A stretch of 64,000 nt of DNA from contig NC_135505.1 of NCBI RefSeq assembly GCF_052857255.1, positions 30,723,097 to 30,787,096 of the forward strand, read 5' to 3'. A program made the position numbers and the translations under genes. Position 1 is the first letter of the stretch; each line of letters starts with the position of its first letter. The DNA is from Amblyomma americanum. Taxonomy: Eukaryota; Arthropoda; Arachnida; Ixodida; Ixodidae. Under the pieces are notes generated by a model that did not search any database, had not been told where the DNA came from, and saw only the letters and a list, made by a program, of their open reading frames with translations. Shown here piece after piece: positions 39,227 through 52,580 of this stretch.

Positions 39227-40976
39227 AAGCAGGTGAGAGAAGTGCAATCATAACTTATTTATGGGCCGCAGGCGAATACCATGCTGTGGTGATTCATGTA
39301 TACTAACATCTCAGGCATCACTACAAAGAAAAAATGCATAACCAAAAATTTACTGTCCAACCCTTTTAACATGGGTTTGACAATTCAAAACTTTAACCTC
39401 AATTCACACTTTAACCCTACAGCTTTTGTGATGCAGTTGCTGATCGACAGAGCAAGCAGCTAGACAATGGGCCATCAAGTTTGAAGACAGCATAACCATA
39501 TAATCAATGTACTACAGTTTCTGAAGTCTAGAGGAAAATCTCACAAGTTTGGCACTAAAAGTTAAGTTTTTCCAGTTGTAATGTACCCAGTTGCTTGCTG
39601 CCAAGGTTCCAATAAATGATTAAGTTCAGATTACCGATGTACTCAATAGCATCTGTTACAGCTTCGTGTTCGTGAACTGAAACCTAGCTCGCAAATCTAA
39701 TTCGTGAAAGCAGATCAGCAAAAATTTGAATTAACGCCATGAAAACTAAAGAAGTCACCAGCGAAACAAGTATACCTGCTAGCTAATACTCACGGGAAGA
39801 AAGTTTACGAGTAAAACGACCCTCCAATATAGTCGCTCCAGCGAAATTACGAGCTGGTTTTCCGCGGAATTAAGGTCAGAGAAACAGGTGATACATTTTC
39901 CAAAGCTAGCGAATTGTAAGAATGTGACACAATAACCATACATGCGGGTTTACAAACTACCGTATAGCTATCTAATAGCCCCATAACTATTATATAAGCA
40001 AAACATTTTCCACGATTAAATCTGTTTTACCCTCGCACTGCGCACATTGCTACTAATGCCCTGCAAACTTGTTTCTGCCTCGAAGCACCCTTGTCTTGCA
40101 GAGAAGCAGCCTTCGGTGACCGTGACCGAGTTAATAATCCCCTTGTGTCGGACATCCCACGCTCCTCACCTCGTCTCGTGGTTCGGCGACTTTTTTCGTC
40201 GAGCAAAGATCGGCAGGCAGCGAAAGGCAGCAAACAAAGCACACCGTATTCACTCACGTTGGGTTTTTCCCAAACAGACGCACTGTTCGCATCAGCATCG
40301 GCGCCGAATCCATCGAATCATCGCATGCGCGATTAAAGAGCCGTGTGTGACGGCGAAAAACAAAACACCGGAAAAGAAAGAAATCAATACAAAAAAAGTA
40401 AGTGAAATGCATCAAACTGCACATGAACAGCTTCCACTAACCTGACGCCGACGATGCTTTGATGAACCGATCAACAATAAGAAAAAAAAAGTACGATATA
40501 ACGGACCTTACTCCCCCTCCATCTTTCATGCCAGAGGAAGGCAGTCGGAAGATCAATTTGGCTGCGTGCGCGCCGTTAGTAGTAAACCTAGCGGAGTACT
40601 GCGAGGTTGTGCCTCGTTGATAAGACTAAGTGCTGTATTGTGATCACTAATTTCGACGGTTTTCAAACCAGAGTGAACTAAACAATGCGCATGCACTGTA
40701 CGATGCATTTGACGTACGACAGCTGGGGTACAAAGTACAGGCGGAACCATAAGTTTTCTTCAATGCAGCAACGACTACTGCAAGCGCTAGTTTTTCGTCC
40801 GAAATGGCAAAAACACACGGACGCTTTCGGTACATAGACAACGTGCGGCCAGCTCGCGATCGCATATCAGCACAGATGCGCGTGGGAAAATCGGGTACTT
40901 TTCACTTCACCTATCGCACGCGCTAACGAGAGGTGCTGCACTGGTAATCCAACGATCGGTGCATGGGAGCACTTAC
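39227..40976. other. Unassigned, upstream of the minus-strand gene
   Basis: No exon recognised. ORFs around 40.05-40.45 kb overlap on both strands and match no family. GC rises toward 41 kb. Confidence 0.35.
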
Positions 40977-41060
40977 CGTAGCCGTTCAAGACTGCCCATG
41001 GGCTCCGAGAGAAAGCAACGACAAAGAGTTGGAAGGTCACACACTGCAACAACGTTCATC
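40977..41060 (-). promoter_or_regulatory. Candidate first exon/donor of a minus-strand transcript
   Basis: A strong donor (CTACG|GTAAGT, intron starting at 40976 and running left) follows a short open stretch: an ATG at 40997-40999 in good context (GCCCATGG) reads MGSLERL before the donor. It lies in the GC-rich area facing the plus-strand gene. It could be the first exon of the PLEKHH/MAX-1 gene, but its phase (2) does not join directly to the 30.3 kb exon, and the peptide does not resemble vertebrate PLEKHH1 starts. Upper limit arbitrary. Confidence 0.3.
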
Positions 41061-41889
41061 ACTAGCGGCGGACCCACAGTTAGGCTTAGCAGCACGTCGC
41101 TCTAGTTGCTCCGACATCGAAACCGTCGTCAGAATCGCGCTTCTGTTGTTGTTGACCGTCGAAATAGCATCAATTTTATTTCGACTGCAGACAGCTAAAT
41201 AGCACAGACGCTTCTGTTGCCGTATTTTTTGGGTTAAGTATCTTATTTAGAAACTCTATGGTTCAAGCTGTGTACTACCAAAAAATTTACTGTGATTTAC
41301 AGCAGAATGAGACCATGGAGCGTGCTTTCAAGGACACAGTCAGTCTGTGTGTTAGAGTAGTTACAAGAACAACTTCTAGTCTCAGGGCCTATACCTCCTT
41401 TTAATGATAACTTGGGCTCACCTTGGGCCCAAAAGCGCGCATGTGTTTTACGTGAACTGTTTATGAAGCTATACATGCCGTGAGAAATAGTTACGCGTAG
41501 AAAATAGTAAGCCTGCCTAAAGCCAAGTTCAAGAAGGGACATCAGCTGTAACAACTAGCCTTACGCGAAGGTACATAGCGCCCTCAGAGGAAAAAAAATT
41601 TGCAGGGATTTTGTCATTAAATTGTCACTCGATACTTCAACGACCTTCTGGTATACATAAAAAAAACCGAAAGGTGTGCCTCTAATGGACTGAAATTGCG
41701 CTATTGAACCTTCCTTCGTCCTTTACATAACTAAAACATAAATTTAACAGTTTGTTTTTAACCATATAGATGGCGCGACAAGTGCTGTGTTATAAACTTT
41801 GGGCATGTGAGTCGTCATGTTTTGAAGTTTTGTTGCAGTGGAGTTTTTTTACGAAGAGATTTAAAGACATCGTCCACGCTTTGTTGACG

Positions 41890-42135
41890 CATGCGCAGTA
41901 CAGGTTGCGCGCTACCGCCACCGCTGCCGCCGCTTCACAACGTTCGCGCCGCTGCTGCCACCGCCAGCTTCGCGTCCCCGGGGGGTGTAGCCCGTCCGAC
42001 GACGGCCATGCAGCGCGACGGAGAGCGCCGTGCAGAGCGGCGAGCCAGTGTGGTGCTGCGATTATTCGCCGAGCAGCTGCCACCGTTCGCCCCGCGCCTG
42101 CAGAGCAGCCCGCCGCACGCCCAGGCCGTCATCGG
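41890..42135 (+). promoter_or_regulatory. GC-rich promoter-like stretch and candidate 5' exon of plus-strand gene
   Basis: CpG-rich sequence unlike its AT-rich flanks, ending in a clean donor (GTCATCG|GTGAGT, exon end 42135). An ATG at 42008 opens 42 codons up to the donor (starts MQRDGERRAERRASV). If joined to the next plus-strand exon found (54737), the frame closes at once at TAG, so here it would be an upstream ORF in a 5' leader. The join is inferred from strand and order only. Confidence 0.4.
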
Positions 42136-43250
42136 TGAGTGCATGGAACACGCCGGAGCTCAGCCGCCGTAGGTGCAGTCTCCGCGACACTCACAGGCCT
42201 CATCAGCTGTGCGGGAAAAGGGGCCGCGGCCGAGCAATGCCCTCACGCAGTGACAGGACACGGACGATTGCGGCTGCGGCCGGGTTGAACGGTCGCTGGC
42301 ACTGCGGTTACCGCACCGGCTACCGCCTCGCAATGCAGCTCACATACGTTTCGCTGTGTATACCTCGATCTCCGCTCTCGCAAGCTGAATCGCACTTATT
42401 CTAGTAATGTGCGCGCCTGGTGATGTGCCAAAAAGTAGACGCTTTTGGACTCACATATTTGTTTCCCCCCGCGGCCGTCTGAGCATGCGGCAGAACTGTT
42501 GTTGCGCCTTGTTGGTGAAAGCCTCTAGTTGGAGCGCGAAACCAGTTAGCACACGAAGTGTGGCTGCGCGCAGTGCTTGACGCGCCCTTTAATTGATTTG
42601 AACTTCGCCGGACCTTGAAGGCCGCCGCATACCATGCAGGCAGGCTGTGCCCGTGCTAGCTGCTGCCGCCGCCGACATGCTTGGGCCGTGTCCCGGTCAT
42701 CGGCGTAATAAGATCAAAGGGAGAGCTAGATCGTGCGTTCACGAATTCCTACAGGGTTTTTGGTGTGCAGGCTAGCCTATTGTTCGGCAGTTCTTCGTCG
42801 TTCTTTTTCACATTTTTTTTCTTTTTTTCTGTGCTCGCTGGAATGTGCGCGAACACGGCCATTCCCATGAACCGCTTTGCCTGCTGCGCATGGTTTATTT
42901 GTATCGCATATATTCTGCCGCGGTATATGAAATAAAGTAAACGTACGATTGAGAAGAATTAACAGCATTACAGCTTACACCAGCATATAGTAGTGAAATA
43001 TGCAGTGATTATTCTTTGCTTTCTATTCCGCAAGAGCCTTTTCCTATATATGATTGGCTATATTGATCGATCAGGCTATATATATATATATATTCGGGTG
43101 GTAAAATGGTGTTAATATGCGCGACGCTTTTCAGCTATCGAACTGTATCAATTGCTCATTCTCCACATACAATAAACTTCGACGGAGTACCACGATGTCA
43201 AGCGCGCGTCTTGTCTGTGACAGATGTCTGTTACGCCATACCACACATAT
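42136..43250. other. First-intron-like sequence, GC-rich at its left end
   Basis: Follows the donor at 42136. CpG-rich to about 42.7 kb, then AT-rich. No coding exon seen. Confidence 0.4.
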
Positions 43251-43252
43251 GT

Positions 43253-43681
<429 letters not shown>

Positions 43682-43689
43682 GTGCAGTG

Positions 43690-46059
43690 CAGATTTGTAC
43701 GATATACTAACGCGCTAACCTCATTGTTGGAAGCACCGCGGTGTCTTTCCCGCTAATTGTGCAACATTTAAGAAATCGCAGCGCGCTCCTCCGCGGCCTG
43801 TATACGTAAGAGCTGTTTATTATAAATGTGTATACCTCTCAGGAATGCCTCGCACGCGTGCGTCAGCTGTCTCAGGGGTGTCGGATTCCTTGCGGAGGTG
43901 AGCATGTGCACTGCCTCAGAAAAAAGCACAGCCGCGCATGCCCTTGAGGTGTCGCGCGCTTCCACAAAGCGAAACCAACACGCGTGCTCCTAAGCTGCTA
44001 TCGGGTTTGGATGAAAGTAAATAACAAAAGAACAGCGAAATGCGCGCGAACAGGCCTGCCGATTGTATATGCTACATACATCCGTGGCCGCGTCTGGCGG
44101 TGAGCCAAGCGGCGCAAATGCTAGCCAGCAGACCGGCCCGCTCACACGTACGAGCGTTGATGTGATGCTGCTCCGTTTCGCAACTGCTCGCTGTTGCCGA
44201 GACGCGATCCCTCGGTCGCTGAGGAAAGGAATGGGCTTCTTCTTAGCTAAGCAGCGCCGGGCGATGCGGAGTAGAAGTCTCGGACGTGCAGGATCGAAGC
44301 TTGCGCGACGCGTAAACAGGATTCCGGGAACGCCGCATGGTGCGCGCGCCTGGAAAACCGCCCCCTCGGGGCTTCCGCGCGCGCCAGGTACGGTGAGCTC
44401 GGAGGCGGCAGCGTGACGATGTCTGCCGCGATCATTTGTCGCGATATATGTTTATATATTGCGGCCGCGCGAGACGCACATGACCGGCCGCTGAGTGATC
44501 GCGCCGCGCAGTTCATATATGGGTTCTCACTTGGGCTTCTCTTTCGCGCTATCAGCTGGGCCTTCGTTGTAAACACAGCAGCGACGGTGGACGTCTTCGG
44601 GGAAGTCGGCAGGGAGTCGTGGCGGGTTTTCCCGCTTCATTTCTATGGCAGTACATATATAGACGTGTACGTGCGTCGATTATATTCGGAATTGCAAGAA
44701 AATAAAATGGGTTGCTGAGTGAACAGAAAAGTTTGTACGGTGCCAATACAAGGAAGTAGTCGGAATTCCAGGCTTTTTGCCAGGGCTAGAGGTGAGGTTC
44801 AAGTTGACATTTGCAGTCAGGTGAGCAGGGTAGACTCAGAAATGAAGGGGGCGCTTAAGCATAACTTAATTATAAGGTCTTGTTACCCAAGACAAAAGTA
44901 AGAGGAAAACAGCTACGAGGAATCGTAGCCAAGAGGCATGTGAGAACTGCAGTAGAGCAGGCTTCGGGGATACGCTATTCATAGAGAGTACTTGACCGTG
45001 CACTCTGCTGTTTTTACTGAGAAGAGTTTTTGGAGAAATTGGTTTCCCAGATGCAGCCTTGCATGCATGCTTGGTAGGTGCAAAACATGCGCTTAGCAAC
45101 AGCACACCTGCCCCTTTTGTCACTTAACTGCGGCGAGAGAGCAGCTGTCCTGAATTCCAGCAGAAATTCAACAGAGTACACCTGATGACTCAACTGCTGG
45201 TGCTGTATGGGTATTCATGTGTATCTGACCCAGCAACTGCATTGCTGGATGCTCAGTGGAAGATCCATTGGTGAAGTTTTGTATGAGTTTTTGCCTGCCC
45301 ACTTCAGTGTCCAAGAATGTGTACAAGGACATGCACAGTTTAGAGATGTTATGAATAGATTTTCAGCTATTTTCATTTAAATGCCTGTGTACGAAATCAT
45401 TCTCTGTGTGTGTCAAATGTCTGGTTCGATAGCTTCTGCTATACAATACCAATATCACTAGTTAGTTTAGCTTCATGGCTGAAACAAACCAGTGCTCTCA
45501 TAATGGAGGGGGTGAACACAAAGCTCTTAACGTCGCAACTTAATTTGTGCATCGTTGGCATGTCTTTCCTGTCCTGTTAAAAATTCAATGGTTCTAATAC
45601 ATTCTTTTGTGCAGTTTAGAAGGATTCCTTGGCTGCAGTTTATTTTTTACTCAAATTTATTAGTTTACTTGGAGTTTATTCTTGTTTGCCTGAATCTATT
45701 GCCCACATGTGTTTACACTTTTCAGTTGCTTACAGTTCAACATTTTGTATTCTGGAGTAAGTTTCAGATAATTTGTGCAGGAGCACGACGTGGTTCTCAT
45801 GGTTGCAAAACCTCTATTTCTTGGGTGATCTGAAATTTAAGCCACTTTACCCAGCATAATACCAACAGCATTTTTTTTTATTAATGACAGGAAGAGGACT
45901 GGACTGGTTTACAAGCTTTGTGAGCTGTTGAATGGTTAAGGTCTTGCATGTTCTTTATAGGTTCATTATCCATCCTTTGTTTATTTTCATTCCTTATCTG
46001 GCCTTCATCTGTGTATTTTTATTCTTTATCTGGTCACTATCTGTTTATCTCCTGTTTAT
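43690..46059. other. Unassigned; GC-rich island at 44.0-44.5 kb
   Basis: The stretch 44060-44560 is CpG-rich and has a donor-like CAG|GTACGG near 44389, possibly a second promoter or alternative first exon. Its ORFs match no known protein. The rest is AT-rich. Confidence 0.35.
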
Positions 46060-47000
46060 GGTTGTCTACTAACGTTGGAGTTCTGCAAGGTTTCCTTCTT
46101 GGCCCTCTTCTATATTTATTATATATCAGTGACCTCCCTAGGTGTCTTTATAATTCCAACTGTTTTCTTTATGCTGACGACACTACAATCCTAACCTCAG
46201 ATTCATATATAAATAAAGTGGTCGATAAACTTAACATTGACGCACAGAATGTATTCGATTGGTGCAGATATAATTTGCTGTTCATTAATGCATCCAAATC
46301 TAGCTTTATAGTTTTTAGGTCACCTCATAAAATTCTTTGCGAAAACCCGTCTGTTAGCATAGGCTCAAACTCAATCCTTTCAGCTGATCACGTATCCTTT
46401 CTAGGCGTAGTACTGGACAAACATCTTAAATTTCAGACCCACATCTCATCCATTTCCCGATAAATTTCGTATGGTATTAGAGTACTAATTAAAGTTTGCT
46501 CGTATTTCCATGTTCCCATTCTCATTTCCCTCTATTACTCGTTCATTCACTCCCATATTCAGTATTGCATTCCATCTTAGGGAAACACATATCATTCGCA
46601 TTTATCTTCTCTGCAAACTATCCAAAATGAAGCAATTCGAATTATCACTTATAGTCACTACTCTGCAAATGCCCCTCGTCTGCTCCTATCATACAATATT
46701 TTATCGGTGCCCAAAATAATCGACTACAAATTATGTACCCTTATGTATAAATTTGTTAGAAATCTACTTCCTTTTTCGTTAACTAGCAGTGACCAAAAGC
46801 CGCGCCGCAACGACACGCGTTTTGCTAATAAGAGTAACTTTCTACTCCCTAAACCTAACATTCATTATGGAAAGCAAACAGTTCGTTTCACTGCCACTAC
46901 AATATGTAACTCATTACCAGTTAGCATTAAGCAATCATGAAATATCTGTGCCTTTAAATCTGCTCTCCGTCAGTTTTTACAATCCCCCTAATAGTATTTT
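46060..47000 (+). mobile_element. Jockey/CR1-like LINE reverse transcriptase fragment (frameshifted)
   Basis: GVLQGFLLGPLLYLLYISDL (RT block 4) is followed by CFLYADDTTIL (catalytic YADD box), then SILSADHVSFLGVVLDKHLK. After 46460 the same RT continues in other frames (QYCIP, YKLCTLMYKFVRNLLP, NSLPVSIK). Shifts and stops make it a pseudogene. It lies in the presumed intron of the plus-strand gene. Confidence 0.88.
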
Positions 47001-48833
47001 AAATAATAGTCATGTTTATTTTTGCCACAGAATACAGAGGAGCGAAAATAGGTGGCTGGAGAAAAAGCTGCTCTTTCGGCAGCTTGACGGCGCTCCAGCC
47101 ACCTTTACATCAGGAGCAATGGCGAGGCATACAGTGCACATCTGAAACACCATTGTTGTTTTTTTTTGCTTTTTTTTTCAAAGGCCCATCTTGCAGTACA
47201 ACTGCACTTGCAAAACGAAATGAAAAACGAAAATAAAGGATTCATTTTTATACATGTGCACAACACAGAGATGATGAAATAACACTGAAAGACTGAGACA
47301 GAAGGGAAAAACGGACATGAAAGGCAACATCAACATGGTTCACCCGTCCACAGTCTCTGACTGTGGGACCTCCTTCTGTATTCCAGTGTTTTTCTAATCT
47401 TGTACCATAAATATGCAATAAACGAATCTTTAACCTTGTTCACCACCTGCTTATCACCTGTTCTGCCTATCAGTTTGCTAGCAGATGTGTGTGTACTATA
47501 GAAACTGCATGCAGTTCAAAGTGATTGACGTCGCATCATCTTTAATGCAATATGTGAAGTCTTTGAAATATAGCTTTAGACGAAGCTTTAAAAACTTGTT
47601 CATGTTATGAGTGTGCTAGTGTTGGCTCTCCCAGATCTTGTACAGCAGAGTAATTGGCGATTAACTAATAGACCTTTTTTAAAAATGTTCGCTTCATGAG
47701 AGCTTCAAGCCCTGCTAACAAAGAGCCAATTAACGCAGGAAATATGAATACCATCGTGTAGTTCGCGGTGCAGAAGATCTTGGTGTAGTTTTCGTGGAGA
47801 CACCACATGCATAGCTTCAAAGCACTGGCAAGCATGTTCAGTGTTTTGTTCTAATCTGACTGTTGGCCAGTGATGCCTGTTTGCTAAAAAATATGCAGTG
47901 TGAAAAAGGAGTCTTGAATAAATTTTAAAAGGTTCTTTTGCAACGAAATGTAGAGGCGCATGAAAAGTTTAACAACCCTGTAGTGCTTTTTCTGAGAAAC
48001 TCCCAAACACATTGTTCTCATATAGTGGTTTAAGATGTTTCTAGAATTGCTTCATGTTTTTGAACAAAGCGGGGAAAAGGGGAATTTTTTTTTTAAATCG
48101 GAGAGCATGCTGAAATTGTTCTGATGATAATGACAGTGAACTTGCCGTCTTCGATTGTTCTGCATTTGAAAGCTATTATTTACCGACTGTTCATATGGTG
48201 AAGCCATTTTGGCACAATGGCAGTTCTCTGCACTCTGGGACACTTTCTTTGGGGCTCAAAAAAAAAAAGAAAAGTGCAGGTACGTTGCTATAAATTTGTG
48301 TTCTTTAGGTTTTTATTACAATGCTCGACATATTTCTCATTCAAGCTTTCCATGTAGCTCCACTGGCTTGAAAGGTGTTGCGATAGAACTGATGAATTAT
48401 GGAAATATTAAACTGAAAATACTCCACCTTGTTCATTCTGACCAGCTGCAGTACTGTTCTAATTTTATTCTTTCAAGATGTACAGGTTTTTTTGATTCCT
48501 TTGGCTGATGTATAATACAACATGCTCAAAAACAATGATAGGTATTCAAATAGGCAAATATAAATGGTAGTTTTTTAGAGCGTTAAGCTCTACTTCTTGC
48601 ATTTCGTGTCTCAGCATTATGTGTTATGATGCAAATCAACCCAGTGGTTGCCTTGGTAACCGAGATGGTTACATAAAGGAACAAAATAACAGGCGGCAGC
48701 GTGATGCCCGAGCACCACAACTCGAAACTAAACTATGATATCAACCCAGTATATATATACCTGCCTGGCACTTAGTCCTGCCTGGGCCACTTAGTCCCGA
48801 CATTCGTGTAAAATTTGTGGACCAACCGTTTGC
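47001..48833. other. Unassigned intronic sequence
   Basis: AT-rich; no exon or matched repeat. Confidence 0.4.
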
Positions 48834-49103
48834 AGCAGAATGTCTCGGATGGTGGCATATGATTCAGAGTTTCAGAAGCATAAACTTACTGGTCAAGTTA
48901 GAGCCTAGCTCGCGGCAGGGATTTTGAACTGGCGATCCCTATTTACCCCCAATTCCACGTCATTACAAATATTCATATGAACATTGCTGGTCAGCTGTGT
49001 CGGGGTGGTGGCATACGATTTCGTGTTCGGGGCAGCATAAACTTGCTAGTTAAGTTAGAGTCTAGCTCACGGCAGGGACTTGAACCGGCGACCTATGTTA
49101 GGT
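48834..49103 (-). repeat. Dispersed repeat, two tandem copies
   Basis: 48836-48946 and 48992-49103 are related units (GGTGGCATA.GATT..., CATAAACTTACTGGTCAAGT / CATAAACTTGCTAGTTAAGT, TAGCTCGCGGCAGGGA / TAGCTCACGGCAGGGA). On the minus strand they hold a GGTTCAAGTCCC B-box-like run. Related copies lie reversed at 59465-59715. Confidence 0.75.
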
Positions 49104-49499
49104 GTGTGAACGCTTGATATTCAATCACTGGCTTAGCGTCGGCTCATTTTTTCAGCCATTTGGAGAAAGAATCGGCTTGTGTTTTCACACCACAAATGAG
49201 GAATGTCAAGTGGTGACAACACAGAGATCTTTGAGCTGGAGATTTATTCAAATTGCCAGAAAGTTCTATGCAGAAAAGCAGTTAAAAACCAAGTGAATAG
49301 GCAAGAGCAGAACTCACAATTAACACAGGCTAGACATGCACTAAAATAACTGATAACAAGTCCTGAAAGAAATCCGGAGCATTTTTTGATAATGCAATAA
49401 AGGCTTAGTAGCTAACACCTATACATTATCAGTGGGCTTTACAGTCTGGAAAGCCTAGATGCATTTGTTCGTAGGCTTTGTTTTGCATTTTTCTTAAAG

Positions 49500-49756
49500 G
49501 AGTATTGTCACCTAACTTTTGGGTGTGTGTTTTAATTGTAATGGTGCATAAGGCATTATTATACACGGATTACCATGTGGTATTCGCCTACGACCACTAA
49601 ATAATTTATATTCAAATTTTTCTGTCATGCTGTTTCGGTTTCAGTTTCAACAGCCGAACGACTGCTGTGACGTCAAAGTGTGGTTATAGTCACGTGAAGC
49701 ATGGAAAAACGTCGATATAATCGCTGTCTCATCGTTTCAATTCATTACTGTACTCA
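49500..49756. repeat. Copy 2 of the 38.8-39.2 kb repeat
   Basis: It shares GGATTACCATGTGGTATTC, the TTTCAACAGC..AACGA block and TGTGACGTCAAAG. The right inverted arm is missing. Confidence 0.7.
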
Positions 49757-50697
49757 AGCCAGCCTTCCTCGAGAGCCGGAATGACAACGAATGTAGAAGC
49801 AGAATAGATAACTGCTGCGTTTATTTATTCAGCTATTTATTTTGAGAGAGTGGCGTACTGTTGCCAGCGTTCCGTGGCAGCATCCAGCTGTAGCCTGGCG
49901 CAGGCCAGTTTTCAAGACATGGTCATTCATCCCTTTTGCACTGCCAACCCAAAAAACTTATGTGCATGCTGTATAAAAAATGTGGTAACATCCACCTTCT
50001 TCATTTTAATGTTGCCAGCTATGAGCTGTCCACAGGAACATTGCTATGTGCAGATATTGTTCGTGAGATTTTTTTGAGCCAAAAAAAAGGAATACTATCT
50101 CTCCAAAGGGGATTGGCGGGCTTCCAGCTGAAGGGAAAGTGGGTATGGTGCAGTTAAAGTACGACACAGCTTCATAAACCAGCAGTCGTAGAATGTAGAC
50201 CCAGAAGCTGGTTGTGAATAAAGCTGCGATTCACACCAACAATTTGAGCAGTACGCGCGAAGTGGGAAGGCCACGACACTGAGTCAGGCTACCTGTCGTG
50301 CTGCATACCGGTTGCATAACTTCTCCCGTTTCTTCTTCCGCAATCTGTCAAGGGCTGGCAAGGCTCCAGCTTGTGTCTGGCTCTTCACTGTCATCCTGGC
50401 ATGCCATCAAGCATGCCTGACTACACTTCAGTCGGATCCTGGCTGACGGTGATCTTTTTTATTTTTATTTTTGCATTTCAACCCCCCACCCTGTCATCAC
50501 TAGCATCACACTTTTTGCTGGCACTTAGGCATGCCTAGATATTGCTTACAATTGGTGCTCAATCAAGATTCTTCTGCAAATCCTCTTACCTCATTTTCAA
50601 TGGCACACTCAAAGCAGAAACGGTGCGCTGCCTGGCAGTGAGAGAGACAGCGTGTAAAACCTTGGGTGGGGCATACCACGAACAGCATGACACTATT
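49757..50697. other. Unassigned intronic sequence
   Basis: No exon or matched repeat. Confidence 0.4.
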
Positions 50698-50739
50698 TTG
50701 GGTCGGACATACCTGCGCCTACAGGTATGTCCGACCCAA
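50698..50739. repeat. Perfect 18-bp inverted repeat, 6-base loop
   Basis: TTGGGTCGGACATACCTG at 50698-50715 is exactly mirrored at 50722-50739 around CGCCTA. It may be a fused pair of TIRs or a fold-back core. Confidence 0.9.
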
Positions 50740-51466
50740 GCTGTGTTTACAGGTTCCCTCCTTAATTGTGGCACTGGAATGCAGCTCAGGCACGTTTGCT
50801 ACAACTGGCTGCCATTGCTGTGACGGGGATTTGTTGCAACTTAATTATGGCAGGAGCATACGCTTTGTTTTTTTGGCAGTATTTTGCCAGTGCCAAAAGC
50901 ATTCCTTCACAATTTGTTCTGCCACTTATTTGACTCGTACCGAGCAGGTAACATGGCATGAAAGCAGGATTTCAGGATGAGGCTGTGCCCTTCCCCTTCC
51001 CTTTTTTTTTATGCCGATGTTTTTAGAGGTTCGCACAGGACTCATTTCCGCTTGCATGACTGCAAGTATGCGCTTTCCGTTTAATGAGAGTTCCCCCCAG
51101 GGACATCTGCTTCGTTTTTATCCATTTGTCAGGAATTAGCTGGAATCATGTCAGGAATCATGCAGCTGCAATTGCTTTGCCAGCTGGTGATGTTGAATTT
51201 GTGCTAGAGTATTACAAATTTTTGTTTTGACTCAGGAAATGAGACAGCCATGCTAGGATTAGGAATGCTTGGACTGAATCCTGGGCAAAGGCAGACTTGT
51301 GTGACGTTTTCAGAACAGTGTGTATATATTGTTTTCTTCATGATTTATATTGACTTTTGAGGTTGATACCAATTATTTTCTACAGGCTCTTACATCTGGC
51401 GGTTAGTTTTAAATAATCTGCCATACTTGTCAGCACCATTAGCCCGATAACATTTACACTAGGAGT

Positions 51467-51953
51467 CATGTATGAAGAAAAAGGAACGCCGACTGTGACT
51501 GCGACTACTGCTATATCGGCGAGAGCGGGAATTTCGAAAGGCGATTGAGGGACCGCAAGAACGACGTCAGGAACAAAAAGATTGCATCTAATGCACTTGC
51601 GGAACACGTGGAAGCCGCGACGCACAATATAGCTTGGGAAGAAGCATCAGTCATCGCAAGAGAAAAGAATTGGCTGTCACGTCGATATCTGGAATCCCTG
51701 ATAATGCAAACTACAGACAAAACCCTTAACCACAACGCAGGCAATCTCCCGCCTCTGTACGCAAAATGCTTGGGGCAATTACTGCGACGTACTTAAGCTT
51801 TGTGCTTTGGGCTTTCCGCCCAGTGATCAAGGCTTCCGTATGGAAGCCGAAACGTCTTCATTTTAAACAACAACCTTTTGGTCGGCGTTCCCTTTTCTTC
51901 ATACATGAATCTTATACCCGACCAGACGAGTTTTCGTCAGAGTTTAGATTTCA
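51467..51953 (+). mobile_element. 5'-truncated Penelope-like element with target-site duplication
   Basis: The frame 51488-51796 encodes the GIY-YIG end of a Penelope-like element: ADCDCDYCYIGESGNFERRL, then RDRKND, ending with WLSRRYLESLIM, which carries the Glu expected late in the nuclease fold (family knowledge). It is flanked by a 13-bp direct repeat TTACACTAGGAGT (51454-51466, 51954-51966). The first 27 bases of the insertion are the inverted copy of 51881-51907 with one mismatch. The RT domain is absent. It lies in the presumed intron of the plus-strand gene. Confidence 0.85.
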
Positions 51954-52349
51954 TTACACTAGGAGTGTGCGTATGGTCAAGAGGCCATGCGGCATGTCTT
52001 ATTCTTACTCGGTGCCAGTTGTTTCTTCTCTCTATTGGCCTGGCTCTAGCCGTGTATCAGGCCTGTTCATTTTTGGGTTGAGCTTCAAGTTTTAGCTGGT
52101 GCAGTTTTAATGATAGAAAAGTGAGCTCTATGGCAAAATTTAGTCTGTCCATTTTCACAACCTTTACAGCCACATTAAGAAATGATTGGTGTCAAACCAG
52201 TGACTGGCAAACCAAGAACCTGATGTGTAGTAGATGCAGGGTTTCCAGGCTTCTTGGTCTCATAAAACCTTCTGGCTTTCAAAAAGTGACAATTTTGTCG
52301 CCTTGCTTTCTTGATACAAGTAGCTTAAGCATGCTGATGCGTAATATGG

Positions 52350-52580
52350 CTGCCACGGTGGCTCAGCGGTTATGACACTCGGCTGCTGACCCGAAAGTTG
52401 CGGTTTCGATCCCAGCCACGGTGGTCGAATTTCAATGAAGGAAAAATACTAGAGATCCGTGTACTGTGCGATGTCAGTGCACGTTAAAGAACCCCGGGTC
52501 GTTGAAATTTCCGGATCCCTTCACTGTGGTGTCCCTTATAGCCTGAGTCGCTTTGGGACGTTAAACCCCATAAACTGAAC
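52350..52580 (+). mobile_element. Ruka-like SINE (family A)
   Basis: Head with A box GGTGGCTCAGCGGTTATG and B box GGTTTCGATCCC, the AAAGAACCCCGGGTCG body, and a CCCCATAAACTGAAC end. Confidence 0.88.

Noticed and set aside
40027..40450. First coding exon of the PLEKHH gene
   Set aside because: Minus-strand ORFs here show no coiled coil or similarity to PLEKHH N-termini, and no good donor was seen.
44063..44416. 117-codon ORF in the GC-rich island
   Set aside because: GC-rich sequence keeps several frames open by chance. No recognisable protein.
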